This document shows, piece after piece, positions 51,273 through 60,470 of a DNA stretch of 64,000 bases. A program made the position numbers and the translations under genes. Within the stretch, counting starts at the first letter, position 1. Every line of letters begins with the position of its first letter. A model generated the notes under the pieces. That model did no database searches. It saw only the letters and a list, made by a program, of their open reading frames with translations, and was not told where the DNA came from. Origin of the DNA: Geodermatophilus sp. DSM 45219. Lineage in GTDB: Bacteria > Actinomycetota > Actinomycetes > Mycobacteriales > Geodermatophilaceae. The stretch covers positions 62,001 through 126,000 of the forward strand of contig NZ_FNIQ01000009.1 of NCBI RefSeq assembly GCF_900104025.1, in the 5' to 3' direction.

Positions 51273-52624
51273 CGGACACCCGCCGGCAGCACCCCGGGCC
51301 GCACGACGCGGGCCCACACGTCGGCGACCCCGTCCCCGGCGCCGGCGACGGCGACCTGCCAGCCGCCGGCCCGCAGCAGGTCCGCGGCCGCCTCCTGCTG
51401 CCGGGTCAGCTCGGCCCGCGCCGCCGCGCCGACCGGCCGCCGGCGGCGGGCGCCGTCGGCCTCCGCCCAGCCGCCGACGTCGACCAGGACGGCGAGGTCG
51501 GTCGCCGGCCCGGAGCGGACCCGGGCCAGCTCGGCGGCCTCCTCGGGACCGATCGCCCCCAGCAGCGCCACGACCGGGCCCTCCCCGGCGGCGCGGGCCA
51601 GCAGCCCCAGGCCGGGGGCCAGCCCCGGCAGCCGGGACGGCGTCACCGTGGCCAGCCGGTCCAGCAGCTCCGCGGGCCCGAGCCCGGCGCGGTGCTCTAT
51701 CCCGGTCAGCTCGCCGCTCTCGGTGACCACCCGCAGCGTGGCGCCCCGGGCGACCAGCTCGGTGCCGATGCTGGCCGCGGCCTCGACGAGCCACTCCAGG
51801 CTGTCCGGCGGCGGGGCGTCGGGGTCGGCGGGCACCCGTCGCTCGGCGGGGGAGGGCCGGGCGATGAGGTGGGCGCGGGCCCGGGTGTCCAGCAGCAGGG
51901 TGGCCTCCGCCCGCCACGGCCGTTCCTCCAGCCGCACCATCAGCTCACCGCTGCGCGCGGTCGCCCGCCAGTGCACCTTGCGCAGGTCGTCGCCCTGCCG
52001 GTACGGGCGGGTGCTGACGTCGTCCTCCCCGTGGACGGCGATCGACCGGTGCGCGCCCGACCCCCCGCCGCCGTGCCCGCCGCCCGGTCCGCCGGGCCCC
52101 AGCGGCACGACCCGGGGCACCACGACCAGCGCGGCGGTGTCCGCACCGGTGACGCTGCGCAGCACCAGCCCGAAGGGGTCCACCAGCCGCAGCCGCAGCG
52201 GGCCGAGCCGGTAGCGGCCGCGGCGCCCGCCGTGCACCCGGTAGTGCAGCATCGTGGACCGGCCGCCGGGCAGCCGGTCCACGACGAACTGCGGGGCCGG
52301 TCCCAGCTCGGGCGGGAGCGACTCGGACAGCAGCCACAGCCCGCCGGTGCCGTGCCCGGCGTTGCTCAGCTCCAGGCGCACCTCGGCGTCCCGCCCGCGC
52401 GGCACCCGGGCGGGGGTGACCGTGCGGCGGGAGGCGACGCGGAAGCGGTGCCGGGCCACGGCCAGCGCCGAGAGCAGCGGCAGCGCCAGCACGAACACCG
52501 CGACCTGCACCAGCGGCTGCTCGCCCAGCAGGACGCCGAGCAGCAGCAGGGTGAGCCCGGCGGCGACCAGGCAGCGGCCGCGCAACGTCAGGCTCGCCAG
52601 CGCGGTGGCGACCGGGCCGGCCAC
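51269..52624 (-). CDS. DUF58 domain protein
   Basis: 451-residue membrane-attached protein. Two transmembrane helices at the N terminus (about 17-55), a beta domain, then the DUF58 block with DDVSTRPYRQGDDLRKVHWRATARSGELMVR, and a von Willebrand A-like C-terminal region (LLLDTRARAH). A Gly/His-rich loop near residues 175-190 is unusual. DUF58 proteins partner with MoxR ATPases. GTG at 52624 is 1 bp from the moxR stop and the stop overlaps the transglutaminase start, so all three are co-translated. Confidence 0.9.
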   Translation of the reverse strand: MAGPVATALASLTLRGRCLVAAGLTLLLLGVLLGEQPLVQVAVFVLALPLLSALAVARHRFRVASRRTVTPARVPRGRDAEVRLELSNAGHGTGGLWLLSESLPPELGPAPQFVVDRLPGGRSTMLHYRVHGGRRGRYRLGPLRLRLVDPFGLVLRSVTGADTAALVVVPRVVPLGPGGPGGGHGGGGSGAHRSIAVHGEDDVSTRPYRQGDDLRKVHWRATARSGELMVRLEERPWRAEATLLLDTRARAHLIARPSPAERRVPADPDAPPPDSLEWLVEAAASIGTELVARGATLRVVTESGELTGIEHRAGLGPAELLDRLATVTPSRLPGLAPGLGLLARAAGEGPVVALLGAIGPEEAAELARVRSGPATDLAVLVDVGGWAEADGARRRRPVGAAARAELTRQQEAAADLLRAGGWQVAVAGAGDGVADVWARVVRPGVLPAGVR

Positions 52625-52625
52625 C

Positions 52626-53600
<975 letters not shown>

Positions 53601-53609
<9 letters not shown>

Positions 53610-53841
53610 GCAGCCTCCTCGCTGGCGCTCGTCGGCCGCGTGCCCGACGGTGCTCTTCCCCTGTGCGACCTCGCGAGCTCGGTCACGAAGCCTCCCCGCT
53701 GGCGCTCGTCGGCCGCGGGCCCGACGGTGCTATTCCCCTGGGTGACCTCGCGAGCTCGGTCACGAAGCCTCCCCGCTGGCGCTCGTCGGCCGCGTGCCCG
53801 ACGGTGCTCTTCCCCTGCGTGACCTGGTGCGCTCGGTCACG
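53601..53841. repeat. 77-bp tandem repeat, three copies, covering the moxR start
   Basis: The marker CTCGGTCACG recurs at 53601, 53678, 53755 and 53832, exactly 77 bp apart. The copies differ at only a few bases (for example GTG/GGG near the centre). On the minus strand each copy carries a GAGG/GGAGG site and GTGACCGAG, that is, the moxR ribosome site and first three codons, so three tandem translation starts are present; 77 is not a multiple of three, so the upstream ones are out of frame. Confidence 0.88.
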
Positions 53842-53974
53842 TCCTCAACCGTACGTGCCCGGGCGCCTCCCGGGCGTGTCGCCGCGGCCGGCGACGGCTG
53901 TCCGGCGCCCCGCCCGGGGTCCCCACCCGACCCCCACGGCTCCCGCCCGGGGTCGCCGTCCGCACCCCCGTGCC

Positions 53975-54011
53975 ATGGGGCGCGGTGGGGCGGCTCCCCA
54001 CCGCGCCCCAC
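53975..54011. promoter_or_regulatory. Inverted MraZ-like box cluster upstream of mraZ
   Basis: ATGGGG (53975) and GTGGGG (53985), 10 bp apart, face CCCCAC (53996) and CCCCAC (54006), also 10 bp apart. The four units form a near-perfect palindrome of two head-to-head pairs of MraZ-type half sites. Confidence 0.45.
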
Positions 54012-54089
54012 CCGTGCGGCGCCGCCCGCGGGCGGCGCGCTGACCTGCGGGAGCGGGGGTGGAGGAGCCCTGTCACGACATGGTGTCGA

Positions 54090-54135
54090 GTGGTCTCAGG
54101 TGGGGCGTGGTGGGTTAGTGTGTGGCCCAGTGGGG
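54090..54135 (+). promoter_or_regulatory. MraZ operator: GTGGG direct repeats at 10-bp spacing, with -10
   Basis: GTGGTC (54090), GTGGGG (54100), GTGGGT (54110), GTGTGG (54120) and GTGGGG (54130) recur every 10 bp. This is the known layout of MraZ boxes, which give autorepression of the mra operon. A TAGTGT -10 element (54116-54121) lies inside the array, so MraZ binding would cover the promoter. The mraZ start is 62 bp further on. Confidence 0.8.
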
Positions 54136-54197
54136 AGGCACGGCCCGTCCCGGGGGCGCCCCGGAGTGCGAGGAGGACCTGTGGGGGAGGTGATCCG

Positions 54198-54632
54198 GTG
54201 TTCGTCGGCAGCTACCCGTTGCGCCTCGACGAGAAGGGCCGGCTCGCACTCCCCGTCCGCTTCCGCGAGCAGGTGGCCGGCGGCATGGTGATCAAGAAGG
54301 GCCAGGAGCGCTGCGTGTACGGCCTCACCATGGCCCGGGTCGCCGAGCAGAGCGCCGCGGCCGCCGCGATGGCGCCCTCCGACACCGCTGCGGCGCGCAT
54401 GCGCGCCCGCATGAGCTTCGGGTCGATGGTCGAGGTCGAGCCGGACAAGACCGGCCGCATCACCATCCCCGTCGCCCTCCGCGAGTACGCCGGCCTCGAC
54501 CGCGACGTGGTCGTCGTCGGCGTCGACACCCGGTTCGAGATCTGGGACGCCGCCACCTGGGACGCCTACGTGGCGGAGCAGGAGGCCTCCTACGCGGACA
54601 TGGAGAGCGAGGGGATGCCCACCCTCTCGTGA
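54198..54632 (+). CDS. mraZ: Transcriptional regulator MraZ
   Basis: 144-residue AbrB-fold regulator that forms a ring and represses the division/cell-wall operon by binding GTGGG boxes. Two repeats of the fold are visible, each with a DxxGR core: [16 protein letters not shown] and [24 protein letters not shown] at 54198 follows a strong GGGAGGTGATCC ribosome site. It heads the cluster mraZ-rsmH-ftsL-ftsI-murE-murF-mraY-ftsW. The box array upstream fits autoregulation. Confidence 0.95.
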   Translation: MFVGSYPLRLDEKGRLALPVRFREQVAGGMVIKKGQERCVYGLTMARVAEQSAAAAAMAPSDTAAARMRARMSFGSMVEVEPDKTGRITIPVALREYAGLDRDVVVVGVDTRFEIWDAATWDAYVAEQEASYADMESEGMPTLS

Positions 54633-54676
54633 CCCGACGTCCCGTCCCCCCGACCCTCCGGGCCCTCCTCCCCGAC

Positions 54677-54734
54677 CGAGCCGACTTCCCCGCGGCTCGA
54701 CCGGACCGGCCCGAGCCGTCTTCCCCGCGGCTCG
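54677..54734. repeat. Two tandem hairpins with 35-bp period
   Basis: A 23-base unit occurs at 54677-54699 and 54712-54734, differing at one base. Each unit is a hairpin with arms CGAGCCG and CGGCTCG around CTTCCCCG. The core CGACTTCCCCGCGG also occurs in the palindrome at 23530-23587. Confidence 0.75.
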
Positions 54735-54894
54735 GACCCCCAGTGGCTCCGGAGGAGACGCACCGCCCACCGGGCGCGCCGCCGGTCCCCACCGGCGCGC
54801 GCCTGCCCGTCCCCGCGGGGCTCCACCTGACGTACTTCCCCGGCGCCAGGCGGACCCCGCGGGGGGCGGGCCGGGCCGGTGCCGCGGGCGGGCG

Positions 54895-54929
54895 CCCCAC
54901 CACGCCCCACGATCCCCACCGCGCCCCAC
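54895..54929 (-). promoter_or_regulatory. Inverted MraZ-like boxes upstream of rsmH
   Basis: CCCCAC (GTGGGG on the minus strand) occurs at 54895, 54905, 54914 and 54924, with spacings of 10, 9 and 10. This mirrors the operator before mraZ and lies about 165 bp before the rsmH ATG. A second point of MraZ control inside the operon is possible. Confidence 0.45.
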
Positions 54930-55093
54930 CGTCCGTCGCGCGCCCCTCCCTCCCCAGCGCGCCCCGTCGGCCCGCGCGCCCCAGCGTCACCGCCGAAACG
55001 CCGCTCTCCTCCACCCGCCGACCGCAGCCGGGCCCCACCATGGACGGGCCCCGCACCCCCAGGGCGACCCGACCCGTTGAGGAGCAGCCGACG

Positions 55094-56071
55094 ATGAGCA
55101 GCACGGAGCCCGCGCCGCGCGCGGTGCACGTGCCCGTGCTGCTCGACCGGGTCACCGAGCTGCTCGGGCCAGCCTGTGCCGCCGAGGGCGCCGTCCTCGT
55201 CGACGCCACGCTGGGCCTGGCCGGGCACTCCCTGGCGCTGCTGCGCGCCCACCCCGGGCTGCGGCTGGTCGGCCTGGACCGCGACCCGGACGCCCGGGCC
55301 GAGGCCACCCGCCGGATCGCCGACGCCGGGGTGGCCGACCGGGCCACCGTCGCCCCCGCGGTCTTCGACGAGCTGCCCGAGGTGCTCGACCGGCTCGGCC
55401 TGGCCGAGGTGCAGGCGGTGCTGTTCGACCTCGGCGTCTCCTCGCTGCAGCTGGACCGCCCCGACCGCGGCTTCAGCTACGCCGCGGACGCCCCGCTGGA
55501 CATGCGCATGGACCCCTCGGGCCCGCGCACGGCCGCCGACGTCGTGAACACCTACCCGGTCGGCGAGCTGGCCCGCGTGCTGCGCGTCTACGGCGAGGAG
55601 CGGTTCGCCACCCGGATCGCCCAGGCCGTCGTCCGCGAGCGGGCGCGCGCGCCGTTCACCTCCACCGAGCGGCTGGCGCACCTGGTGCGCGACTCGATCC
55701 CCGCGGCCACCCGGCGCACCGGCGGGCACCCGGCCAAGCGCACGTTCCAGGCGCTGCGGATCGAGGTCAACGACGAGCTCGGGGTGCTGGAGCGGGCGCT
55801 GCCGGCCGCCCTGGACGCGCTGGCCGTCGGCGGGCGCCTGGCCGTCATCACCTTCCACTCCCTCGAGGACCGCATCGTCAAGCAGACCCTCGCGGCCGGC
55901 GCCGTCGACCGCACGCCGCCGGGGATGCCGGTGCCGCTGCCCGAGCTGAGCCCGACGCTGCGGCTGCTGACCCGCGGCGGCGAGGCGCCGTCGGAGGCGG
56001 AGGTCGCGGCCAACCCGCGGGCCGCGTCGGCCCGCGTGCGGGCCGCCGAGCGCATCCGGCGGGCCACGTGA
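55094..56071 (+). CDS. rsmH: 16S rRNA (cytosine(1402)-N(4))-methyltransferase
   Basis: 325-residue SAM-dependent enzyme that N4-methylates C1402 in 16S rRNA. Family marks are [28 protein letters not shown] (SAM site), [30 protein letters not shown] and [15 protein letters not shown] at 55094 has TTGAGGAG upstream and gives the usual N terminus. Part of the mra operon; the next gene, ftsL, begins 100 bp on. Confidence 0.95.
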   Translation: MSSTEPAPRAVHVPVLLDRVTELLGPACAAEGAVLVDATLGLAGHSLALLRAHPGLRLVGLDRDPDARAEATRRIADAGVADRATVAPAVFDELPEVLDRLGLAEVQAVLFDLGVSSLQLDRPDRGFSYAADAPLDMRMDPSGPRTAADVVNTYPVGELARVLRVYGEERFATRIAQAVVRERARAPFTSTERLAHLVRDSIPAATRRTGGHPAKRTFQALRIEVNDELGVLERALPAALDALAVGGRLAVITFHSLEDRIVKQTLAAGAVDRTPPGMPVPLPELSPTLRLLTRGGEAPSEAEVAANPRAASARVRAAERIRRAT

Positions 56072-56171
56072 CCGGGCCGGCGCCGTCCCGTCGACGCGCG
56101 GGGGACACCACGGGGACGACGACGCGCGGGCCGCGCACACGGCCGGCGCGCGACGGTGAGGAGGAGGCCGC

Positions 56172-56906
56172 ATGAGCGCCACCGCCCGTGCGGCGGGGAG
56201 CCCGTCCGGGGACCTCCCCGGCCGCCGCACCCCGCCGCCGCTGAGGAAGGACCCCGTCCCGCTCCCCCTCGCGGAGGCCCGCCGCGGTCCCGTCGCAGGT
56301 CCCACCCCGGGCTCCCGGAGGGTGGGGAGGACGGGGTCCCTCCAGGGGCTGCCGGCGACCGGTGAGCGGCCCGGGGCCGGTACCGAGGCACCGGCCCGCC
56401 CGGTCCGCGCGCACACCGCACCGGTCCGGGCCGGCACGCTGCGGGCCCGGACCGGCACCCGCCCCACCCCGGCCCCTGCGCCGGTGCCCCGGCCGGTCGC
56501 GGACGGCTCGCCCGCAGCCCGCGTCCGCAGCGCCGTCGGTGCCCCTCGCGCCCGGCTGGTGCTGCTCGTGGTGACCCTGCTCGTCGCCACCACCCTGGGG
56601 CTGCTGTTCCTCAACACCGCGATCGCGGTCAACTCGCTCAAGGCGACCCAGCTCGCGGCGGCCAACGAGGACCGCGCCCAGGAGGTCCAGCGGCTCGAGC
56701 GCCGGGTCATCGCCGGCGACACCCCCGTGGAGCTCGCCGAGGCGGCCCGGGCGGCCGGCATGGTCCCCGCCGGGCCGGCCGGGTACCTCGTCGTCGGCGA
56801 GGACGGCACGGTGACGCTGCGCGGCGAGCCCGTCCCGGCCGAGGCGCCGGAGCCCGAGGAGGAGCCGGAGCTCCCCGCGGAGCCGGTCACCGGCGGTGAG
56901 GACTGA
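56172..56906 (+). CDS. ftsL: Cell division protein FtsL-like
   Basis: 244-residue bitopic membrane protein in the ftsL position. A long Pro/Arg-rich cytoplasmic part (1-125), one transmembrane helix (about 127-149) and a periplasmic coiled coil (about 152-185) typical of FtsL/DivIC, then an acidic tail (PEEEPELPAEP). FtsL joins FtsB and FtsQ to activate FtsWI. ATG at 56172 follows GAGGAGG. Codons about 24-59 are formed by a copy of an intergenic palindromic repeat, so part of the cytoplasmic tail is repeat-derived. Confidence 0.85.
   Translation: MSATARAAGSPSGDLPGRRTPPPLRKDPVPLPLAEARRGPVAGPTPGSRRVGRTGSLQGLPATGERPGAGTEAPARPVRAHTAPVRAGTLRARTGTRPTPAPAPVPRPVADGSPAARVRSAVGAPRARLVLLVVTLLVATTLGLLFLNTAIAVNSLKATQLAAANEDRAQEVQRLERRVIAGDTPVELAEAARAAGMVPAGPAGYLVVGEDGTVTLRGEPVPAEAPEPEEEPELPAEPVTGGED
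56243..56346. repeat. AAGGACCCC palindromic repeat, copy 2, inside ftsL
   Basis: GAGGAAGGACCCCGTCCC begins at 56243; GGACCCCGTCC (56249-56259) pairs perfectly with GGACGGGGTCC (56329-56339). It is a relative of the intergenic copies at 48734, 58739 and 62953 (closest to 62953), but lies within the ftsL reading frame. Confidence 0.7.
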
Positions 56907-56908
56907 CC

Positions 56909-58741
56909 GTGCCCGCCGCACCCCGACCGCCCGCCCCCCGCCGGCGTCCGGCCGACCGCACCCCGCTGCACGAGGGCGGTACCGGCGCCTTCGCCTCCCG
57001 CCGTGCGCCGGGCAGCCGGCGCGCCCCCGCGGCGCTGCGGACCAGCCACCGCCGCTTCTCCATCGGCTTCGTGCTCGTCGTCGTCCCGCTGCTGGTGATC
57101 ACCGGCAAGCTGTGGCTCCTGCAGGGCGTCGACAGCGGCGAGTACGCCCTCGCCGCCACCCAGGACCGCATCGACACCAACGTCATCGCGCCGCTGCGCG
57201 GCTCGGTGGTCGACCGCGACGGCAACCCGCTGGCCTACACGCTCGCGGCCTCCCGGATCACCGCCGACCCGACGCTGATCGCCGACCCGGCCCGCACCGC
57301 CCTGGCGCTGACCACGCTGCTCGACGTCCCGGCCAGCGAGCTCACCGAGCTGCTGTCCGAGGACGGCCGCTACGTCGTGCTGGCCTCGCAGGTCGAGCCG
57401 GAGGTCGTCGACGAGGTCGAGGAGCTGGGCCTGCCCGGCGTCTTCTCCGAGGACGACCCGGTGCGCGCCTACCCGGCCGGGTCGGTCGCCGGGCAGGTCG
57501 TCGGCTTCGTCGGCCGGGAGGGCTCCGGGCTCGCCGGCATCGAGCAGACCTTCGACGAGCAGCTCGCCGGGACGCCGGGGGAGCGGCGGGTCGAGGTGGG
57601 CAGCGGCGGGCACCCGATCCCCTCGGGCATCGACGAGTCCACCCCGGCCGTCGACGGCCGCGACGTGGAGCTGACCATCGACTCGGACCTGCAGTTCGTC
57701 ACCGAGCAGCGGCTGCAGCAGGCCTGCCAGGACGGCTACACGACCCGGGCCTCGGCCGTCGTCCTGGACGTGCACACCGGGCAGGTCGCCGCGATGGGCT
57801 CCTGCCCGGGCTACGACCCCGGCAACTACTCGCAGACCGATCCGGACCTGCTGGGCAACCCGATCGTCTCCAGCGTCTTCGAGCCCGGCTCGGTGCTCAA
57901 GGCGGTCACCCTGGCCGCGGCGATCGAGGAGGGGGCGGCAACCCCCGTCACCGTGCTCAGCGTGGACGGCTCCATCGAGGCAGGGGACGTCGTGGTGCGC
58001 GACGCCCACCCGCACGAGCCGATCGACTGGACGGTCACCGGCATCCTCGCCAAGTCGAGCAACGTCGGCACGATCATGCTGGCCCGCGAGGTCGGGGACA
58101 CCACGATGGAGGAGTACCTCCGGGCGTTCGGCCTGGGCCGCACCACCGGCATCGAGCTGCCCGGCGAGAGCGCCGGCATCCTCGAGGAGTCCGGCGAGTG
58201 GACCGCGAGCCGGGCGGCCAACGTGCCGATCGGCCAGGGCGTCTCGGTCACCACGCTGCAGATGGCGTCGGTGTACCAGGCGATCGCCAACGACGGCCTG
58301 CGCATCGAGCCGCGCATCGTCTCCTCGGTCGGCGGCGAGCCCACGCCGGCGCCGGACACCACCCAGGTGCTCAGCGAGTCCACCGCCGAGGACGTCGCGT
58401 ACATGCTCGAGGCCGTCGTCGGCCCTGGGGGCACCGCACCGCTGGCGCAGGTCGACGGCTTCCGGGTGGCCGGCAAGACCGGCACCGCCCAGCGGGCCAA
58501 CCCCGAGTGCAACTGCTACGCCGGCGGCGGCTACGTGACCACGTTCGTGGGCTTCGCCCCGGCCGACGACCCGCAGTACGTCGTGGCCGTCGACCTGGAG
58601 CGGCCGGGGAGCGACGCCGAGGGCGGCCAGGTGGCCGCACCGGTCTTCGCCGACATCCTGCGCCAGGCGCTGACCGCCGACGGCATCGTGCCGTCCGGGA
58701 CGCCGCGACCGGACTTCGTGCTCACCGGGCCCGAGGAGTAA
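56909..58741 (+). CDS. ftsI: Septal peptidoglycan transpeptidase FtsI (PBP3/PbpB)
   Basis: 610-residue class B penicillin-binding protein that crosslinks septal peptidoglycan with FtsW. A short basic cytoplasmic tail, a transmembrane helix (about 50-72), the dimerisation/pedestal domain, and the transpeptidase domain with SVLK (Ser328), SSN (383-385) and KTGT (Lys523). Cysteines near the end of the domain (NPECNCYAGGG) may form a disulfide or bind metal. GTG at 56909 is 2 bp after the ftsL stop. The stop codon lies at the start of a palindromic repeat. Confidence 0.95.
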   Translation: MPAAPRPPAPRRRPADRTPLHEGGTGAFASRRAPGSRRAPAALRTSHRRFSIGFVLVVVPLLVITGKLWLLQGVDSGEYALAATQDRIDTNVIAPLRGSVVDRDGNPLAYTLAASRITADPTLIADPARTALALTTLLDVPASELTELLSEDGRYVVLASQVEPEVVDEVEELGLPGVFSEDDPVRAYPAGSVAGQVVGFVGREGSGLAGIEQTFDEQLAGTPGERRVEVGSGGHPIPSGIDESTPAVDGRDVELTIDSDLQFVTEQRLQQACQDGYTTRASAVVLDVHTGQVAAMGSCPGYDPGNYSQTDPDLLGNPIVSSVFEPGSVLKAVTLAAAIEEGAATPVTVLSVDGSIEAGDVVVRDAHPHEPIDWTVTGILAKSSNVGTIMLAREVGDTTMEEYLRAFGLGRTTGIELPGESAGILEESGEWTASRAANVPIGQGVSVTTLQMASVYQAIANDGLRIEPRIVSSVGGEPTPAPDTTQVLSESTAEDVAYMLEAVVGPGGTAPLAQVDGFRVAGKTGTAQRANPECNCYAGGGYVTTFVGFAPADDPQYVVAVDLERPGSDAEGGQVAAPVFADILRQALTADGIVPSGTPRPDFVLTGPEE

Positions 58742-58795
58742 GGACCCCCTGCCCCCCGCCACTCGCAGGCCCGCGGCGGGACCCTGCAGGGGGCC
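58739..58795. repeat. AAGGACCCC palindromic repeat, copy 3
   Basis: Starts with the ftsI stop codon and includes CCCCCTGC paired with GCAGGGGG, with the shared CCACTCGCAGGC core. It may act as a terminator or processing site between ftsI and murE. Confidence 0.75.
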
Positions 58796-58887
58796 GTTCC
58801 CGTACGTCACCGGGCCGGGGACGGGGCCGCCGTCGACGGGTGGCGCGCCCACCGTGTGTGGGCGGCGGCCCGGGACCGGGCCGCCGG

Positions 58888-58893
58888 TAGATT
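58888..58893 (+). promoter_or_regulatory. -10 element upstream of murE
   Basis: TAGATT ends eight bases before the murE GTG. A GGAG lies in between at ribosome-site distance, so either a leaderless transcript starts here or the site is only a chance match in the operon. Confidence 0.35.
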
Positions 58894-58901
58894 GGAGTCC
58901 C

Positions 58902-60470
58902 GTGAGCGAGAGCGGGAGGGGGACGGCGCCCCGAGGGACGGACACCGGCCCGCTGACCCTCGCCGACCTCGCCGACCTGCTCGGTCCGCCGGTCCAGGGG
59001 GACGCCGCCACCGCGGTCACCGGGGTGACGCTGGCGTCGTCCGAGGTGGGGCCCGGTGACCTCTACGCGGCCCTGCCCGGCGCGCGCACGCACGGCGCCC
59101 GGTACGCCGCCGACGCCGCCTCCCGTGGCGCGGTCGCCGTGCTCACCGACCCCACGGGCGCCGCCGAGTCCACCGCCACCGGCCTCCCGGTGTGCGTCGT
59201 GGACGACCCGCGCGGGCTGCTCGGCGCGGTCGCCGCCCGCGTCTACGGGGAGCCGGCCCGGCGGCTGCAGGTCATCGGGATCACCGGCACCAACGGCAAG
59301 ACGACGACCAGCTACCTGGTCGAGGCGGGCCTGGCCGCCGCGGGCCGGGCCACCGGACTGGTCGGCACCGTGGAGACCCGCACCCGCGGCCGCGCCGCGG
59401 ACGGCACGCCGACGGTCACCGCCCTGCCCAGCGTGCGGACGACCCCGGAGGCCCCGGCCCTGCACGCGCTGCTGGCCCGGATGGCCGACGCCGGCGTGCA
59501 GACGGTCGTCATGGAGGTCTCCAGCCACGCGCTGGTGCTCGGCCGGGTGGGCGGCATCCCGTTCGCCGCCGCCGGGTTCACCAACCTCGGCCGCGACCAC
59601 CTGGACTTCCACACCGACCTCGAGGACTACTTCCGCGCCAAGGCCCGGCTCTTCGACGGGCGGGCCGCCGTCGAGGTGGTCGACGTCGACGACCCGTACG
59701 GGCGGCGGCTGGCCGGCATGCTCGGCGACCGCGCGGTCACCGTCTCGACCCGTGGTGCGCCGGCGGACTGGACGGCGACCGGCCTGACCCCCGCCCCCGG
59801 CGGCGGGACGGCGTTCACCCTCACCGGCCCCGGCGGGCGCCGCCGGCCCGGGCGGGTGCGGCTGCCCGGGGCGTTCAACGTCGCCAACGCCGTCCTCGCC
59901 GTGGCGCTGCTCGACGCGGTCGGCGTGCCCGTGGAGACGGCCCTGGCCGGGGTCGCCGAGACCGTGGTGCCCGGCCGGATGGAGCCGGTGGACGCCGGCC
60001 AGCCCTTCGTCGCCGTCGTGGACTACGCGCACACCCCCGACGCCGTCGCCACCGCGCTGGCCGCGCTGCGCGCCTCGACCCCGGGCAGGGTGATCACCGT
60101 GCTCGGCTGCGGCGGCGACCGCGACCCCGGCAAGCGGGCGGCGATGGGGGAGGCCGCGGCGCGGTGGAGCGACCTGCTCGTGGTCACCGACGACAACCCG
60201 CGCTCGGAGGACCCCGCCGCCATCCGCGCGGCGGTGCTGGCCGGCGTCCCTGCCGACGGACGGGGCCGCGTGGTCGAGATCGGCGACCGCCGCGCCGCGA
60301 TCGCCGCCGCCGTCGCCCGCGCCGGGCCCGGGGACGCCGTCCTGGTGGCCGGCAAGGGCCACGAGACCGGCCAGGACGTGGCCGGCACCCTGCACCCGTT
60401 CGACGACCGCGCCGTGCTGCGCGAGGCCCTGGCGGAGTCCGCCCGGGCCGGAGTGGAGCCTCCCGCGTGA
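58902..60470 (+). CDS. murE: UDP-MurNAc-L-Ala-D-Glu:meso-DAP ligase
   Basis: 522-residue Mur ligase that adds the third amino acid of the stem peptide. The P-loop is TGTNGKTTT (128-136); the carbamylated Lys lies in DYFRAKARLF; the C-terminal DNPR motif (about 431-434, followed by SEDP) marks specificity for meso-diaminopimelate rather than lysine. GTG at 58902 has GGAG five bases upstream. The stop overlaps the murF start (GTGA). Confidence 0.95.
   Translation: MSESGRGTAPRGTDTGPLTLADLADLLGPPVQGDAATAVTGVTLASSEVGPGDLYAALPGARTHGARYAADAASRGAVAVLTDPTGAAESTATGLPVCVVDDPRGLLGAVAARVYGEPARRLQVIGITGTNGKTTTSYLVEAGLAAAGRATGLVGTVETRTRGRAADGTPTVTALPSVRTTPEAPALHALLARMADAGVQTVVMEVSSHALVLGRVGGIPFAAAGFTNLGRDHLDFHTDLEDYFRAKARLFDGRAAVEVVDVDDPYGRRLAGMLGDRAVTVSTRGAPADWTATGLTPAPGGGTAFTLTGPGGRRRPGRVRLPGAFNVANAVLAVALLDAVGVPVETALAGVAETVVPGRMEPVDAGQPFVAVVDYAHTPDAVATALAALRASTPGRVITVLGCGGDRDPGKRAAMGEAAARWSDLLVVTDDNPRSEDPAAIRAAVLAGVPADGRGRVVEIGDRRAAIAAAVARAGPGDAVLVAGKGHETGQDVAGTLHPFDDRAVLREALAESARAGVEPPA

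Larger units (their letters stand above)
54633..55093. other. 461-bp gap between mraZ and rsmH
   Basis: No separate gene is seen. The rsmH frame stays open back to a GTG that overlaps the mraZ stop (54629), which would add 155 Pro/Arg-rich residues; I treat this as non-coding because rsmH has its own ATG with a good ribosome site. The gap holds two tandem hairpins and a set of inverted MraZ-like boxes, listed separately. Confidence 0.6.

Noticed and set aside
54590-59020. 1476-codon minus-strand open frame opposite the division cluster
   Set aside because: Runs antisense through rsmH, ftsL and ftsI; the composition is that of a shadow frame and no domain is visible.
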